Below are positions 1 to 10,582 of a DNA stretch of 64,000 nucleotides, piece by piece. The notes below the pieces were generated by a model that did not search any database, was not told where the DNA came from, and saw only the letters and a program-made list of their open reading frames with translations. The stretch is taken from contig JAGIAH010000007.1 in NCBI GenBank assembly GCA_017744915.1, positions 149,180 to 213,179 of the forward strand, written 5' to 3'. This stretch comes from Agrobacterium tumefaciens (GTDB lineage Bacteria; Pseudomonadota; Alphaproteobacteria; Rhizobiales; Rhizobiaceae). A program made the position numbers and the translations under genes. The first letter of the stretch is position 1, and each line of letters begins with the position of its first letter.

Positions 1-2
1 GC

Positions 3-2312
3 CGCGTCGTCTGGCTGATCTTTAATGTGGCGATCGCGCTGCTTCTGATGGAACTCGGCATCTACCGGCTGCTGGAAGAAACGCTCGGCATCTTCTCCAT
101 CATCGCCATGGCGTGGCTCTGCACCATTTCCGCCGATCTCTTCATCAACAAGCCGCTCGGCCTTGCGCCCCCCGGCATCGAATTCAAGCGCGCCCACCTC
201 TACGATATCAACCCTGTCGGCGTTGGCTCGATGGCGCTTTCGGCCACCATTGCCCTGATGGCGCATTTCGGCACCTTCGGTCCGCTGGCCGCCTCACTCG
301 CACCCTATCTGACGCTGATCGTCGCCTTCATCGCCTCGCCGCTGATTGCCTGGGGCACGAAGGGCAAGTTCTACCTCGCCCGCAAACCGCGCCAGAAATG
401 GCGCGAAGAAAGCAGCATCACCTGCTCGATCTGCGAACACCCGTTCGAGCCGGAAGACATGGCCTGGTGCCCGGCCTATGCCGCACCGATCTGTTCGCTC
501 TGCTGCTCACTGGACAGCCGCTGCCACGACATGTGCAAGCCGAAGGCAAAGCTCAACTACCAAGTGGCAACCGTCGCAAAAACCTTCCTGCCAAGGCAGC
601 TGGTGGCCAAGCTCGCCACCCGGCTCGGGCGTTACGGCATGGCGGCGGCGATTGCCGTCACCGCCATCGGCGGCATATTGGCGCTCATCGCCCATCAGGT
701 CGGCACCGCCTCACCGGAAACGGCCGATGTGGTGAACCGCACCATCCTCATCGTATTTTTCGTCTTCGCCGTCATTGCCGGCATCGTCTGCTGGTTCCTC
801 GTGCTTGCCCATGACAGCCGGGTGGTGGCGGAAGAGGAATCCTCCCGCCAGAACACGCTGCTCCTGAAGGAAATCGCCGCCCACAAGAAGACCGACGCCG
901 CCCTTCAGGACGCCAAGGAGACGGCGGAAGCCGCCAACCGTGCCAAGAGCCGTTATGTGGTCGGGCTCAGCCATGAACTGCGCACGCCACTCAATGCCGT
1001 TCTGGGTTATGCCCAGATCCTCGAGCGCGACGACACCATTCCGCCACCCCGGCAATCGGCCATCAAGGTTATCCGCCGCTCCGCCGATCATCTGTCCGGC
1101 CTGATCGACGGGCTCCTCGATATTTCCAAGATCGAGGCCGGCCGCCTGCAGGTCTATTCCAACGAAATCAACATTCAGGATTTCCTCGACCAGATCGTCG
1201 ATATGTTCCGCCCGCAGGCGCAGGCCAAGGGGCTGGAATTCCGTCATGACCGGTCGCGGGCCCTGCCGCAATATGTCCGCACCGATGAAAAGCGGCTGCG
1301 GCAGATCCTCGTCAACCTGCTTTCCAACGCCATCAAATTCACCGACGCGGGCGCGGTCACCTTCGATGTCGGTTATCGCAGCCAGGTGGCAAGTTTCACC
1401 GTGTCCGATACCGGCCGTGGCATCGCACAAAAGGATCTCGCCCGCATCTACGAGCCCTTCCAGCGCGGCGAGGCAGACAGCGTGCGTCCCATGCCGGGCC
1501 TCGGCCTCGGCCTCACCATCACCCGGCTTCTGACCAATACGCTCGGCGGCGAGATTGCTGTTAGCAGCGAAAAGGATGAGGGTTCCACCTTCCGTGTTCG
1601 CCTGATGCTCTCGGCCGTGCACCGGCCAAACACCGCACCTGCGCCGGAAAAGACCATCCGCTCCTATTCCGGCCCGCGCCGCACCATCGTCGTGGTGGAT
1701 GACAATGAGGATCACCGCGAGCTGATGCGGCAGGTGCTTTCGCCACTCGATTTCGTGGTGCTGACCGCCCAGAGCGGACCGGAATGCCTGACGCTGATCG
1801 AAGGCGTGAAACCCGATCTCTTCCTCATCGATATTTCCATGCCGGGCATGACCGGCTGGCAGCTTGTGACGAAGCTGCGCGAGGCCGGCCAGACCGCCCC
1901 GCTCATCATGCTATCCGCCAATATCGGTGACGGCACCGTGGCGGGTGCGGGCGAGGACAACCACAACGACGCCATAGCCAAGCCGGTGGACATCCGCCAC
2001 CTCTGCGACAGGCTCGCCGTGCATCTCGGCCTGAAATGGATTTACGAGACGGACGTGCCGCCGGCACCCACACCGCAACCGCCTGCTGAGATCATCCATC
2101 CGGGCGCGATCCATATTCAGGATTTGCAGCGGCTCGGCGAAATAGGCTACATACGCGGCATTGAGGCGAAACTCGCCGATCTTGCCCGCAACACGGATAA
2201 CCTGCCCTTCACGCAAGAGCTCGGCACCTATGTGCAGGCCTTCGATCTGGCCGGTTATGCCCATTTTCTCAAGCGGTTCGCAGACGGTGACAGGGGAGAC
2301 GGCAAGGCATGA
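3..2312 (+). CDS. Hybrid sensor histidine kinase with permease-like membrane module (5' end outside window)
   Basis: The frame is open from the first bases of the window, so the start lies upstream. The visible N-terminus holds several hydrophobic helices that look like the end of a nucleobase-type (NCS1-like) permease; this resemblance is inferred from general pattern only. A cluster of eight cysteines follows (about nt 423-540), then two more membrane helices (about nt 640-815) and a short coiled linker. The kinase core has an H-box SHELRTPLN with the phospho-acceptor His at nt 972-974, N-box NLLSNAIKF and G-boxes DTGRG and GLGLGL. A receiver domain follows with the acceptor Asp at nt 1830-1832 in DISMPGMTG. 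The last 90 residues have no obvious domain. The stop overlaps the next gene (ATGA), a response regulator, so the two probably form one signalling unit. The ligand is unknown. Confidence 0.88.
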   Translation, partial: RVVWLIFNVAIALLLMELGIYRLLEETLGIFSIIAMAWLCTISADLFINKPLGLAPPGIEFKRAHLYDINPVGVGSMALSATIALMAHFGTFGPLAASLAPYLTLIVAFIASPLIAWGTKGKFYLARKPRQKWREESSITCSICEHPFEPEDMAWCPAYAAPICSLCCSLDSRCHDMCKPKAKLNYQVATVAKTFLPRQLVAKLATRLGRYGMAAAIAVTAIGGILALIAHQVGTASPETADVVNRTILIVFFVFAVIAGIVCWFLVLAHDSRVVAEEESSRQNTLLLKEIAAHKKTDAALQDAKETAEAANRAKSRYVVGLSHELRTPLNAVLGYAQILERDDTIPPPRQSAIKVIRRSADHLSGLIDGLLDISKIEAGRLQVYSNEINIQDFLDQIVDMFRPQAQAKGLEFRHDRSRALPQYVRTDEKRLRQILVNLLSNAIKFTDAGAVTFDVGYRSQVASFTVSDTGRGIAQKDLARIYEPFQRGEADSVRPMPGLGLGLTITRLLTNTLGGEIAVSSEKDEGSTFRVRLMLSAVHRPNTAPAPEKTIRSYSGPRRTIVVVDDNEDHRELMRQVLSPLDFVVLTAQSGPECLTLIEGVKPDLFLIDISMPGMTGWQLVTKLREAGQTAPLIMLSANIGDGTVAGAGEDNHNDAIAKPVDIRHLCDRLAVHLGLKWIYETDVPPAPTPQPPAEIIHPGAIHIQDLQRLGEIGYIRGIEAKLADLARNTDNLPFTQELGTYVQAFDLAGYAHFLKRFADGDRGDGKA

Positions 2313-3238
2313 GCGGTCAGGCGGCGGCAGCCCCGAGAGACATCGTATTGCTGGTGGATGACAGCCCGGAAGCGCTCGGGTTCCTCACCGATGCGCTGGA
2401 ACAGTCAGGATTTTCCGCCCTCATCGCCACCTCGGGTCAGGCTGCCCTCAACATTGCCGAACGCATCACGCCCGATATCATCCTGCTCGACGCCGTCATG
2501 CCGGCCATGGACGGTTTCGAAACCTGCCGCCGCCTGAAGGCCAATGCGGCAGTGGCGCAGGTGCCCGTCATCTTCATGACCGGGCTGACGGAGACCGAAC
2601 ATGTGGTCAGGGCGCTGGAATCGGGTGGCGTCGATTATCTGACCAAGCCGATCAATATCGACGAGCTGCGCGCCCGCATCCGCGTGCATCTTTCCAATGC
2701 CCGTTCGGCCCAGAGCGCCCGCGTGGCGCTTGATGCCGCCGGCCGGCATCTGCTTGCCGTGCGCGCCAGCGGCGCAATCCACTGGTCGACACCGCAGGCA
2801 ACGCGGCTGGTCAACGCCGCCACTGGCCGCGATGACGGCATGGAAATTGTCGTCAGCCATATCGGCCGCTGGCTCGGCGAAAGGGCGGCAGCGGAAACCG
2901 GTCGCGATGCCCCGCTGACGATCACCGAGGCCGGGCGGCCCGCTTTGCAGCTCGCTTTCCTCGGCGCCATGGGTCCGGATGAATTCCTCTTCCGCCTGAC
3001 CGCCGCCAGCGAGAAATCCGGCGACCACCTGCTGCGCGAGCATTTTTCCCTCACCGCGCGGGAATCGGAAGTGCTGCTATGGATCGCCAAGGGCAAATCC
3101 AACCGCGATATCGGCGATATTCTCGGCCTGTCCGCCAGGACGGTGAACAAACATCTGGAACAGATTTATGTGAAGCTCGGAGTGGAAAACCGGGCATCGG
3201 CTGCCGTCAAGGCGGCGCATATTCTGCATCAGGGGTGA
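2309..3238 (+). CDS. Response regulator, receiver plus LuxR-type HTH
   Basis: A 309-residue regulator that starts inside the stop codon of the hybrid kinase (4-base overlap), which implies translational coupling. The N-terminal receiver (about residues 10-130) has the acidic pair VDD, the phospho-acceptor Asp61 in LLDAVMPAMDG and the conserved Lys in LTKPIN. Residues 130-240 form a linker region I cannot assign. The C-terminus (about 245-309) is a LuxR/GerE helix-turn-helix with LTARESEVLLWIAKGKSN and the recognition segment LSARTVNKHLEQIYVKLG. It is the probable output partner of the upstream kinase. No DNA target can be read from the sequence. Confidence 0.92.
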   Translation: MSGQAAAAPRDIVLLVDDSPEALGFLTDALEQSGFSALIATSGQAALNIAERITPDIILLDAVMPAMDGFETCRRLKANAAVAQVPVIFMTGLTETEHVVRALESGGVDYLTKPINIDELRARIRVHLSNARSAQSARVALDAAGRHLLAVRASGAIHWSTPQATRLVNAATGRDDGMEIVVSHIGRWLGERAAAETGRDAPLTITEAGRPALQLAFLGAMGPDEFLFRLTAASEKSGDHLLREHFSLTARESEVLLWIAKGKSNRDIGDILGLSARTVNKHLEQIYVKLGVENRASAAVKAAHILHQG

Positions 3239-3327
3239 CGACTGCACGGAGTGTGGTAAGGTTCATCCAACATATATTTTCCACTCGAATGCACAGCATC
3301 GGCTTTTAGGCCGAGCGGCAGCCCCCT

Positions 3328-3462
3328 GTTTCTTCTCCCCAAGGAGGAGAAGTCCACGGCAGCGGGATGAGGGGTTTAGGGTCGAGATGTTCGGAGAGGT
3401 TGCCCCCTCATCCGACCCTTCGGGCCACCTTCTCCCTTCTCCCCGGCGGGGAGAAGAAACAA
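3328..3462. repeat. Palindromic intergenic repeat, family A (RIME-like), copy 1
   Basis: About 135 bp bounded by GTTTCTTCTCCCC and its complement GGGGAGAAGAAAC, with the internal block TCATCCGACCCTTCGGGCC. Three further copies lie at 14178, 20406 and 34273. The layout resembles the Rhizobium intergenic mosaic elements (RIME). It sits between the response regulator and the ATPase gene. Confidence 0.8.
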
Positions 3463-3526
3463 GTGGCGACATCCCTCCCCAAAATCACCGTCCGATCACC
3501 TGAACCCTATCACAGGATAAAATCCC

Positions 3527-4051
3527 ATGGACCGTTTCATCATCCTTTCCGGCTGCTCCGGCGGCGGCAAATCCACTCTCCTTGCGGAACTTGGCCGGCG
3601 CGGTTTCACCACCGTGGAAGAACCGGGCCGCCGCATCGTCATCGAGGAAACCGGCAATGGCGGCACCGCCCTGCCCTGGGTCGACATCGAAGCCTTCGCC
3701 CGCCGCGCCATCGCCATGGCCCTCGAAGACCGGCAGAAAGCGCCGCCGGAAGGCCTCGTCTTCTTCGATCGCGGCCTGATCGACGCCGCCTCCGCGCTGC
3801 GCCATGTCAGCGGCGACAGCTTCATCGATGGGCTGCGCCGTGCGCACCGTTACAACAGTCTGGTTTTCCTCACCCCGCCCTGGCCGGAAATCTACCGGGG
3901 CGATAACGAGCGCAAACATGGTTTCGATGCGGCCATTGAGGAATATGAGCGCCTGTTCCGGGATTATGACGAGCTTGGCTACGATATTGCCGTCCTCCCA
4001 AAATCAACCGTCGAGGAACGTGCGGACTTCATCCTGACTCGGATCGGCTGA
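3527..4051 (+). CDS. P-loop AAA-type ATPase/kinase-like protein
   Basis: A 174-residue cytoplasmic protein that opens with a beta strand and a Walker A loop, GCSGGGKSTLL (residues 8-18). A Walker-B-like segment, GLVFFDRGLIDAA, follows at about residues 79-91. Size and motifs fit the small AAA_28/NTPase group, which resembles nucleoside and shikimate kinases. Many such proteins occur singly and have no known substrate, so the reaction is unassigned. It stands alone between a family A repeat and a convergent polysaccharide deacetylase gene. Confidence 0.8.
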   Translation: MDRFIILSGCSGGGKSTLLAELGRRGFTTVEEPGRRIVIEETGNGGTALPWVDIEAFARRAIAMALEDRQKAPPEGLVFFDRGLIDAASALRHVSGDSFIDGLRRAHRYNSLVFLTPPWPEIYRGDNERKHGFDAAIEEYERLFRDYDELGYDIAVLPKSTVEERADFILTRIG

Positions 4052-4072
4052 ACGACATCAACGGGCTCGGCT

Positions 4073-4795
4073 TCAGGAATTTTCGAGCAATTGCGCAACG
4101 GTGACAAACTCGAATCCGCGTTGACGCAGGCCGTCGATGATCAGGGGCAATGCCTGCCGGGATACCTCGCGGCTTCGATACATGACATGCATGATGATGA
4201 TCGAGCCGTTTTTCGTTTGCTCGATGACGTGCTTTGCAAAGGCTGCCGTATCCTCAGCGACATCGGGAAATGATTCCGGCTCGACATCCCACATGATGGT
4301 CTTCCGGTCATGATGTGAAAGATACCAGGGCAAGGTGAGCAGCTTCTTGCCATAAGGCGGGCGAAACATGATTTCGCCCTCATAGCCCGCAGTCCGGATA
4401 GCCGCATCGGTGCGCTCGATCTCCTCCGTGATCCGCGCCAACCCCATGAACATCATATTGGAATGCGTATAGCCGTGGTTACCGACCTGGTGTCCATCGC
4501 CCACGATCATACGTGCCTGCGGCCGGTTTTCTTCGGTCTCCTTGCCCGTCAGGAAAAAAGTCGCTTTTACCTCGCGCTCCCTGAGGATCGCCAGAACATT
4601 CTGCGTGTAGCGTGCCGAAGGCCCGTCATCGAAGGTCAGCGCCACCACCGGCTTGGCTGTTTCAACCCGCGCGATGATGCTTCCGAATGATTGCACCGTC
4701 CGGGATTTGCTGAAGAAATGCAGGCCGAGGATTGCCACCGCCAGCCCGGCAACAACAAGGAACAGAAACAAGGCCCGCTTTATCGTCATTGCCAC
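4073..4795 (-). CDS. Polysaccharide deacetylase (NodB-homology domain)
   Basis: A 240-residue protein with an N-terminal membrane anchor or uncleaved signal (residues 7-27) and a carbohydrate-esterase family 4 domain. Visible motifs are TFDDGPS (motif 1, catalytic Asp and metal Asp), HQVGNHGYTHSNM (motif 2, the two metal His) and RPPYG (motif 3). The family removes N- or O-acetyl groups from chitooligosaccharide, peptidoglycan or exopolysaccharide. The anchor places the catalytic domain on the periplasmic side. No polysaccharide genes lie nearby, so the substrate is open. Confidence 0.9.
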   Translation of the reverse strand: MAMTIKRALFLFLVVAGLAVAILGLHFFSKSRTVQSFGSIIARVETAKPVVALTFDDGPSARYTQNVLAILREREVKATFFLTGKETEENRPQARMIVGDGHQVGNHGYTHSNMMFMGLARITEEIERTDAAIRTAGYEGEIMFRPPYGKKLLTLPWYLSHHDRKTIMWDVEPESFPDVAEDTAAFAKHVIEQTKNGSIIIMHVMYRSREVSRQALPLIIDGLRQRGFEFVTVAQLLENS

Positions 4796-4869
4796 CCCTC
4801 ATTGCAGTTTCCCGGAGAGGCTTTTGTTTCCCGCCTTGTTGTCTCCAGTGTGGCAAGCTGGGATCACAA

Positions 4870-4897
4870 AACAAAAAGCCCGGCATCGCTGCCGGGC
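4870..4897 (-). terminator. Rho-independent terminator after livK
   Basis: Stem GCCCGGC / GCCGGGC (4878-4884 with 4891-4897), followed on the minus strand by a T-rich run (4870-4877). It lies 25 bp past the livK stop codon. Confidence 0.85.
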
Positions 4898-4921
4898 TTC
4901 GGTCGTTTATTGCAGAAAAGC

Positions 4922-6040
4922 TTAGCTGCCCTGCTGGATGTAGGTGAACTTGCCGTCCGGACCCTTCTTCCATTCGTACATGACGTAACCAGGAAGCTTC
5001 GGGTCACCCTTCTCGTCGAAGGAGATATCGCCGAGCGCGGTCGGGAAGGTGCCTTTCTTCAGGGCTTCGGCAACCTTTTCCGGCTCTGCGGAACCGGCGG
5101 CCTTTGCAGCGCCTGCAATCGCCTGCATCGCGGCGTAGGAGTAGAGCGTGTAAGCTTCCGGGTTGAAGCCGGCGGCCTTGAACTTCTCTACGAGTTCCTT
5201 GTTTTCCGGGCGCAGCGTCGGATCGGGACCGAAGGTGTTGAGCGTGCCTTCGACGGCGTCGCCGGCGATGGAGGCGAGTTCGTTCGAGACGATGCCGTCA
5301 CCCGAAACGAGCTTGGCCTTCAGGCCCTGGTCAGCTGCCTGACGGATGATCAGGCCGGCTTCGGTGTGCAGGCCACCCCAGTAGATGATGGAAACGCCGG
5401 CTTCCTTCATCTTAGAGATCAGCGCGGAGAAGTCCTTGTCGCCGACGTTTACGCCTTCATACATGGCTTCGGTCACGCCAGCCGCGTTGGCGGCCTTCTT
5501 GGTTTCGTCGGCAAGGCCCTGACCATAGGGGGTCTTGTCGTGAATGATGGCGATCTTGGCGTCCTTGAAGTGGTCGGCCAGATATTTGCCGGCAATGCCA
5601 CCCTGCTGGTCGTCGCGGCCGCAGGTGCGGAAGGTGTTCCACAGGCCACGCTCGGTGAAGACCGGGTTGGTTGCAGCAGGCGTGATTTCAAGAATGCCGT
5701 TTTCGGCGTAAACTTCAGAGGCCGGAATGGAAACGCCGGAGTTGAAGTGGCCGACAACGAATTTCACGCCGTCAGCAACGAATTTGTTGGCAACCGAAAT
5801 GCCCTGCTTGGGGTCGGATACGTCGTCGCCCAGCACGATCTTGATCTGCTCGCCATTGATGCCGCCGGCGGCGTTGATGTCTTTCGCAGCCTGTTCGGCA
5901 CCCTTCTGGATCTGAGCGCCGAAAGCAGCGTTCGGGCCGGTCAGCGGTGCGCCTACAGCGATCACGACATCGGCCCAGGCCGAACCGCCAAACGCGACCA
6001 TGGCGGTCAGCGCGACAGCGGAAAGAAGAGACTTCTTCAT
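4922..6040 (-). CDS. livK: Branched-chain/general amino-acid ABC transporter, periplasmic binding protein
   Basis: A 372-residue class I periplasmic binding protein with a signal peptide ([19 protein letters not shown], cut near SAWA-D). The body shows the LivK/BraC pattern: [18 protein letters not shown] at the mature start and [14 protein letters not shown] in the first lobe. The start at 6040 was chosen because the signal peptide begins there; an upstream in-frame codon at 6097 would add 19 non-conserved residues. It is the last gene of the liv operon, separated from livF by a small membrane-protein gene, and it has its own terminator. In rhizobia the equivalent Bra system takes up many amino acids besides Leu, Ile and Val. 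Confidence 0.95.
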   Translation of the reverse strand: MKKSLLSAVALTAMVAFGGSAWADVVIAVGAPLTGPNAAFGAQIQKGAEQAAKDINAAGGINGEQIKIVLGDDVSDPKQGISVANKFVADGVKFVVGHFNSGVSIPASEVYAENGILEITPAATNPVFTERGLWNTFRTCGRDDQQGGIAGKYLADHFKDAKIAIIHDKTPYGQGLADETKKAANAAGVTEAMYEGVNVGDKDFSALISKMKEAGVSIIYWGGLHTEAGLIIRQAADQGLKAKLVSGDGIVSNELASIAGDAVEGTLNTFGPDPTLRPENKELVEKFKAAGFNPEAYTLYSYAAMQAIAGAAKAAGSAEPEKVAEALKKGTFPTALGDISFDEKGDPKLPGYVMYEWKKGPDGKFTYIQQGS

Positions 6041-6159
6041 TACTTTACTCCCAGTTCCTTTGGATGGGTTGATTGCGAGGACCTGTTCGGTACCCACCTT
6101 AACCGAACAGGAAACGTTCCACTCTGCCGAGTATTAGTGACCCCGGAAAAGACCGGCTG

Positions 6160-6513
6160 TCAATTTTTCTTTTTATAGGAAAATGCCGACGTGCGATCGT
6201 AAAGCCAATAGTAGTTATTGACCATCTGGCTCGTCCGGCGCATGCGGAAACCGATGCTGGAAAAGACCAGAAGAAGAACGACGTCAAACACGTAATAGAA
6301 GCCGTTGATGAACGGCCCGTTGAAGAGCGCGTGATGCAGAAACCGCAAAACGAGCCCCAGTGCGAGCGTGTAGATTACCACCCGCGTATAACCACCCCAG
6401 CCATCGGCCACGGACCTGCCCGTGCGCCATGCCGTCCAGAAACCCAGAAGAACAACCATCGCGCGCAGAACATAACGCACGCCGTTATCGGTTTCGAAAA
6501 AAAGGCCCTGCAT
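6160..6513 (-). CDS. Small conserved membrane protein in the liv operon (DUF6867-like)
   Basis: About 117 residues with three predicted membrane helices, an N-terminal charged stretch (FFETDNGVRYVLRAM) and a lysine-rich tail. An in-frame ATG exists at 6525, but the bases GGGGAAAGAG just before the ATG at 6513 make a good ribosome-binding site, so the inner start is preferred. The gene lies between livF and livK on the same strand. I recall proteins of this kind beside amino-acid ABC genes in Rhizobiales (DUF6867), but the function is unknown; the DUF assignment is from memory. Confidence 0.75.
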   Translation of the reverse strand: MQGLFFETDNGVRYVLRAMVVLLGFWTAWRTGRSVADGWGGYTRVVIYTLALGLVLRFLHHALFNGPFINGFYYVFDVVLLLVFSSIGFRMRRTSQMVNNYYWLYDRTSAFSYKKKN

Positions 6514-6683
6514 CTCTTTCCCCATCAGTGCCGGGCTTGAACACCCTGGCCCTGCCTTGTCTGTCGTCCCGCCGTTTTCCCGCCGGGCATTTTATTGTTT
6601 ACGTCCCGCCGCCCGGCACCGGGGCCGCGGCAGGACGCCGTTCGCAATCTTGCGCCGCAAAACGTCCGGCGCAAGTAAAATCT

Positions 6684-7412
6684 TCAGTGCCTTCCGCCTT
6701 CCAGATAGGCGGCGCGCACCTGCGGATCGGCGAGCAGTTCCCTGCCCGAACCGCTCATCGTCACCTTGCCGTTGACCATCACATAAGCGCGGTCGGAAAG
6801 CTTCAAAGCGGCGAATGCGTTCTGCTCCACGAGGAAGACGGTCAGGCCTTCTTCCTGGTTCAGTTTCTTGATCGCCTCGAAGATGCCTTTGACGATCAGC
6901 GGCGCAAGACCAAGCGACGGCTCGTCGAGCAGCAGCAGTTTCGGCCGTGCCATCAGCGCGCGGCCGATGGAGAGCATCTGCTGCTCGCCGCCGGAAAGCG
7001 TGCCGCCGCGCTGGCTCTGGCGCTCCTTCAGGCGCGGGAACATCACGAAGATCTTCTCGACGTCTTCCTTGAAATGTTTGAGATTGTCGAGATTGGCGCC
7101 CATCTGCAGGTTTTCCAGCACCGTCATGCGCGGGAAAATCCGGCGACCTTCGGGCGACTGGGCAATGCGCTTGCGGGCGATCAGATGGGTCGGCAGGTGG
7201 GTAATGTCCTCGCCGTCGAAGATCACCTGGCCGGCACGCGCCTGCGGGCTGCCGCAGATGGTCATCATCAGCGTCGACTTGCCGGCGCCATTGGCACCGA
7301 TCAGGCTGACGATCTCACCCTTGTTGACTTCGACATCGACACCGGCCAGAGCCCGGATATTACCATAATAGGTTTCGACACCCTGGACTTTCAGAAGCGG
7401 TTCACCGGGCAT
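6684..7412 (-). CDS. livF: Amino-acid ABC transporter ATP-binding protein LivF
   Basis: A 242-residue ATPase with Walker A GANGAGKSTLM, signature LSGGEQQML and Walker B LLLLDEPSLG. The LivF subfamily is indicated by the short length and the phrase GRRIFPRMTVLENLQMG. It pairs with LivG to drive the LivHM channel at the inner membrane. The start codon overlaps the livG stop (TGATG), so the two ATPases are translationally coupled. Confidence 0.95.
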   Translation of the reverse strand: MPGEPLLKVQGVETYYGNIRALAGVDVEVNKGEIVSLIGANGAGKSTLMMTICGSPQARAGQVIFDGEDITHLPTHLIARKRIAQSPEGRRIFPRMTVLENLQMGANLDNLKHFKEDVEKIFVMFPRLKERQSQRGGTLSGGEQQMLSIGRALMARPKLLLLDEPSLGLAPLIVKGIFEAIKKLNQEEGLTVFLVEQNAFAALKLSDRAYVMVNGKVTMSGSGRELLADPQVRAAYLEGGRH

Positions 7413-8278
7413 CAGGCCGCTCCTCCGTCGAGTTCTTCCGCAATCACGTCTTCCACTTCATCATCCTCGACACCCAGATAGGCGGCGATGACCTTCGGGT
7501 CGTTCTTCACATGGTCCGGCGAACCGTCGGAAATCTTCTGACCATATTCCAGAACCACCACATGGTCGGAAATCTGCATCACCACCGACATGTCATGCTC
7601 GATGAGAAGCAGCGACGTGCCCTCGTCACGGATGCCGCGCAGCAGCGTGTTGAGTGCCAGCGATTCCTTTGGATTGAGACCGGCAGCCGGTTCATCGAGG
7701 CACAGAAGCTCCGGCCCCGTGCACATGGCGCGGGCGATTTCCAGACGGCGCTGCGCGCCATAGGGCAGATCGCCGGCCGGATCGTCGGCGCGATCGGTCA
7801 GATCGGCCTTTTCCAGCCAATATTTGGCCTTTTCGATCGAGGCATCCACCGCCCGCCGGTAAGCAGGCAGGCCGAGAAGGCCGAGGATCGTATAACCGGA
7901 GGCCTTCATCAGCACATTGTGCTGGGCCACCAGCAGGTTTTCCAGAACCGTGAGGCCCGAAAACAGGCGGATGTTCTGGAAGGTACGCGCGACCTTGGCC
8001 TTCTTGGTGATTTCGAAATCCGGCAGGCGCTCGAGAAGATGCGCCTCGCCACTTTGCTGGCGCATGGTGATCATGCCCATGGTCGGCTTGTAGAAGCCGG
8101 TGATGCAGTTGAAGACCGTGGTCTTTCCCGCACCGTTGGGGCCGATGAGCGCCGTGATCTCGCCGCGCTTCGCCTCGAAGGAGAAATCGTTGATTGCCCT
8201 CAGGCCCCAGAAGCGCATCGAAAGATGTTCGACCTTGAGGATCGTGTCATTTGTCATTGTTGTCGTTCCGGAAGCCAT
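7412..8278 (-). CDS. livG: Amino-acid ABC transporter ATP-binding protein LivG
   Basis: A 288-residue ATPase: Walker A GPNGAGKTTVFN, signature-like LPYGAQRRLEIARAM, Walker B LLCLDEPAAGLNP and H-loop LLIEHDMSVV. The diverged signature (PYGAQ in place of LSGGQ) is normal for LivG. The ATG at 8278 overlaps the livM stop as TGATG; a TTG codon directly upstream is a poorer start. The C-terminus carries an acidic tail (about 20 residues after AAYLGV) that is longer than in enterobacterial LivG. Confidence 0.95.
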   Translation of the reverse strand: MASGTTTMTNDTILKVEHLSMRFWGLRAINDFSFEAKRGEITALIGPNGAGKTTVFNCITGFYKPTMGMITMRQQSGEAHLLERLPDFEITKKAKVARTFQNIRLFSGLTVLENLLVAQHNVLMKASGYTILGLLGLPAYRRAVDASIEKAKYWLEKADLTDRADDPAGDLPYGAQRRLEIARAMCTGPELLCLDEPAAGLNPKESLALNTLLRGIRDEGTSLLLIEHDMSVVMQISDHVVVLEYGQKISDGSPDHVKNDPKVIAAYLGVEDDEVEDVIAEELDGGAA

Positions 8279-9675
8279 CAACCGTGACCTTCCTTGGTAA
8301 AGCTGCCGGAGACGGCCTTGCGCTCCTTGAGGAAGGCCGTGGGTTCACGCGAGCCGACGAAGCCGCGCGGCTTGAACAGCATGACGATGACCATGCCGAG
8401 ACCGAAGAGCAGCATACGGTAGAGTTCCGGCGTGAAATCGGGCCCGAAGACATGCTTCAGGAATTCCATTTCACGCAGCGCTTCGGTGCCGCCGACCATG
8501 ACCAGCGCCGCAATGGCGATGCCCGTGAGCGAACCCATGCCACCGAGAACGACGATGGCGAGAATGACGGCGGATTCCACAAACGTAAAGCTTTCCGGCG
8601 ATACGAAACCCTGGCGGGCGGCAAAGAAGGAGCCGGCAAAACCACCGAGCATCGCCCCCGTCGCAAAGGCACTGAGCTTGGTGATGACGGTGTCGATGCC
8701 GAGCGAACGGCAGGCGATCTCGTCCTCGCGCAATGCTTCCCAAGCCCTACCGATCGGCATGCGGCGCAGCCTGATCGTAACATAGGCCGTTAGCAAACAC
8801 AGAAAGAGGATCACGTAGAACAGGAAGATTTTGTAATAAGCCGAAGACGGCGGAAGACTGAAGACCTTGATGAAGTAATTGGGTGCTTTGGCATCGAAGG
8901 ACCAGATACCGAAGACAGACGCCTTGGCGATGCTTGAAATGCCGAAAGTGCCCTTGGTCACTTCCGTCCAGTTCACAATGACAAGACGGATGATCTCACC
9001 GAAGGCAAGCGTGACGATCGCCAGATAGTCGCCACGAAGACGAAGGACCGGGAAACCGAGGATGATGCCCCAGAAGCCGGCGAGAATGCCGGCGACCGGC
9101 AGAAGCACCCAGAAGGACAGGCCGAAATGGCTTGATAGCAGCGCATAGGAATAGGCGCCCACCGCATAAAAGGCCACGTAACCAAGATCGAGCAGGCCGG
9201 CCAGGCCAACGACGATATTGAGACCCCAGGCCAGCATCACATAGATCAGGATCTGGACGCCAAAGTTATCGACCATTTTCAGCGAACCCTGGACACCGAA
9301 AAGCTGCACGGCGATGACCGGATAAAGCAGCAGAAGAACCAGTGCCAGCTTCAGAAAGTGCTTATGAAAAAAGCCCTTCTCTTCGGAAATCTCCAGCACG
9401 CCGCTCTTGGCCTTGGCAAGCTTGCGACGATCGAGCGACGGCTTGATGAAACCGACCACGAGGAAGCGGCCGACGGCGGCAATGCCGACGAAAACCGCCA
9501 GCAGACCCCAGCGGGTGCCCCAGATCAACTGGTTGTTGATATCCTGATAGGTGACGATGCCGACATAAAGAACGAACATGCCGAACGAGATGAGGCCTGC
9601 AATCAGGCCCTCCTTCACGGCTGTCGCCATCAGGCTCGGGCCGGAAGAAGTGTTTTCGGAAACGATATTGGCCAT
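8278..9675 (-). CDS. livM: Amino-acid ABC transporter permease LivM
   Basis: A 465-residue permease with about 10-11 membrane helices. The core from about residue 115 matches the LivM type ([37 protein letters not shown]). The N-terminal 110 residues are an extension with two or three further helices and a charged loop, as in rhizobial BraE. It forms the channel with LivH and overlaps livG by one base. Confidence 0.95.
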   Translation of the reverse strand: MANIVSENTSSGPSLMATAVKEGLIAGLISFGMFVLYVGIVTYQDINNQLIWGTRWGLLAVFVGIAAVGRFLVVGFIKPSLDRRKLAKAKSGVLEISEEKGFFHKHFLKLALVLLLLYPVIAVQLFGVQGSLKMVDNFGVQILIYVMLAWGLNIVVGLAGLLDLGYVAFYAVGAYSYALLSSHFGLSFWVLLPVAGILAGFWGIILGFPVLRLRGDYLAIVTLAFGEIIRLVIVNWTEVTKGTFGISSIAKASVFGIWSFDAKAPNYFIKVFSLPPSSAYYKIFLFYVILFLCLLTAYVTIRLRRMPIGRAWEALREDEIACRSLGIDTVITKLSAFATGAMLGGFAGSFFAARQGFVSPESFTFVESAVILAIVVLGGMGSLTGIAIAALVMVGGTEALREMEFLKHVFGPDFTPELYRMLLFGLGMVIVMLFKPRGFVGSREPTAFLKERKAVSGSFTKEGHG

Positions 9676-9679
9676 GATG

Positions 9680-10582
<903 letters not shown>

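Noticed and set aside
4691..6178. 495-codon plus-strand frame over livK
   Set aside because: Shadow of the livK gene, which has a signal peptide, family motifs and a terminator.
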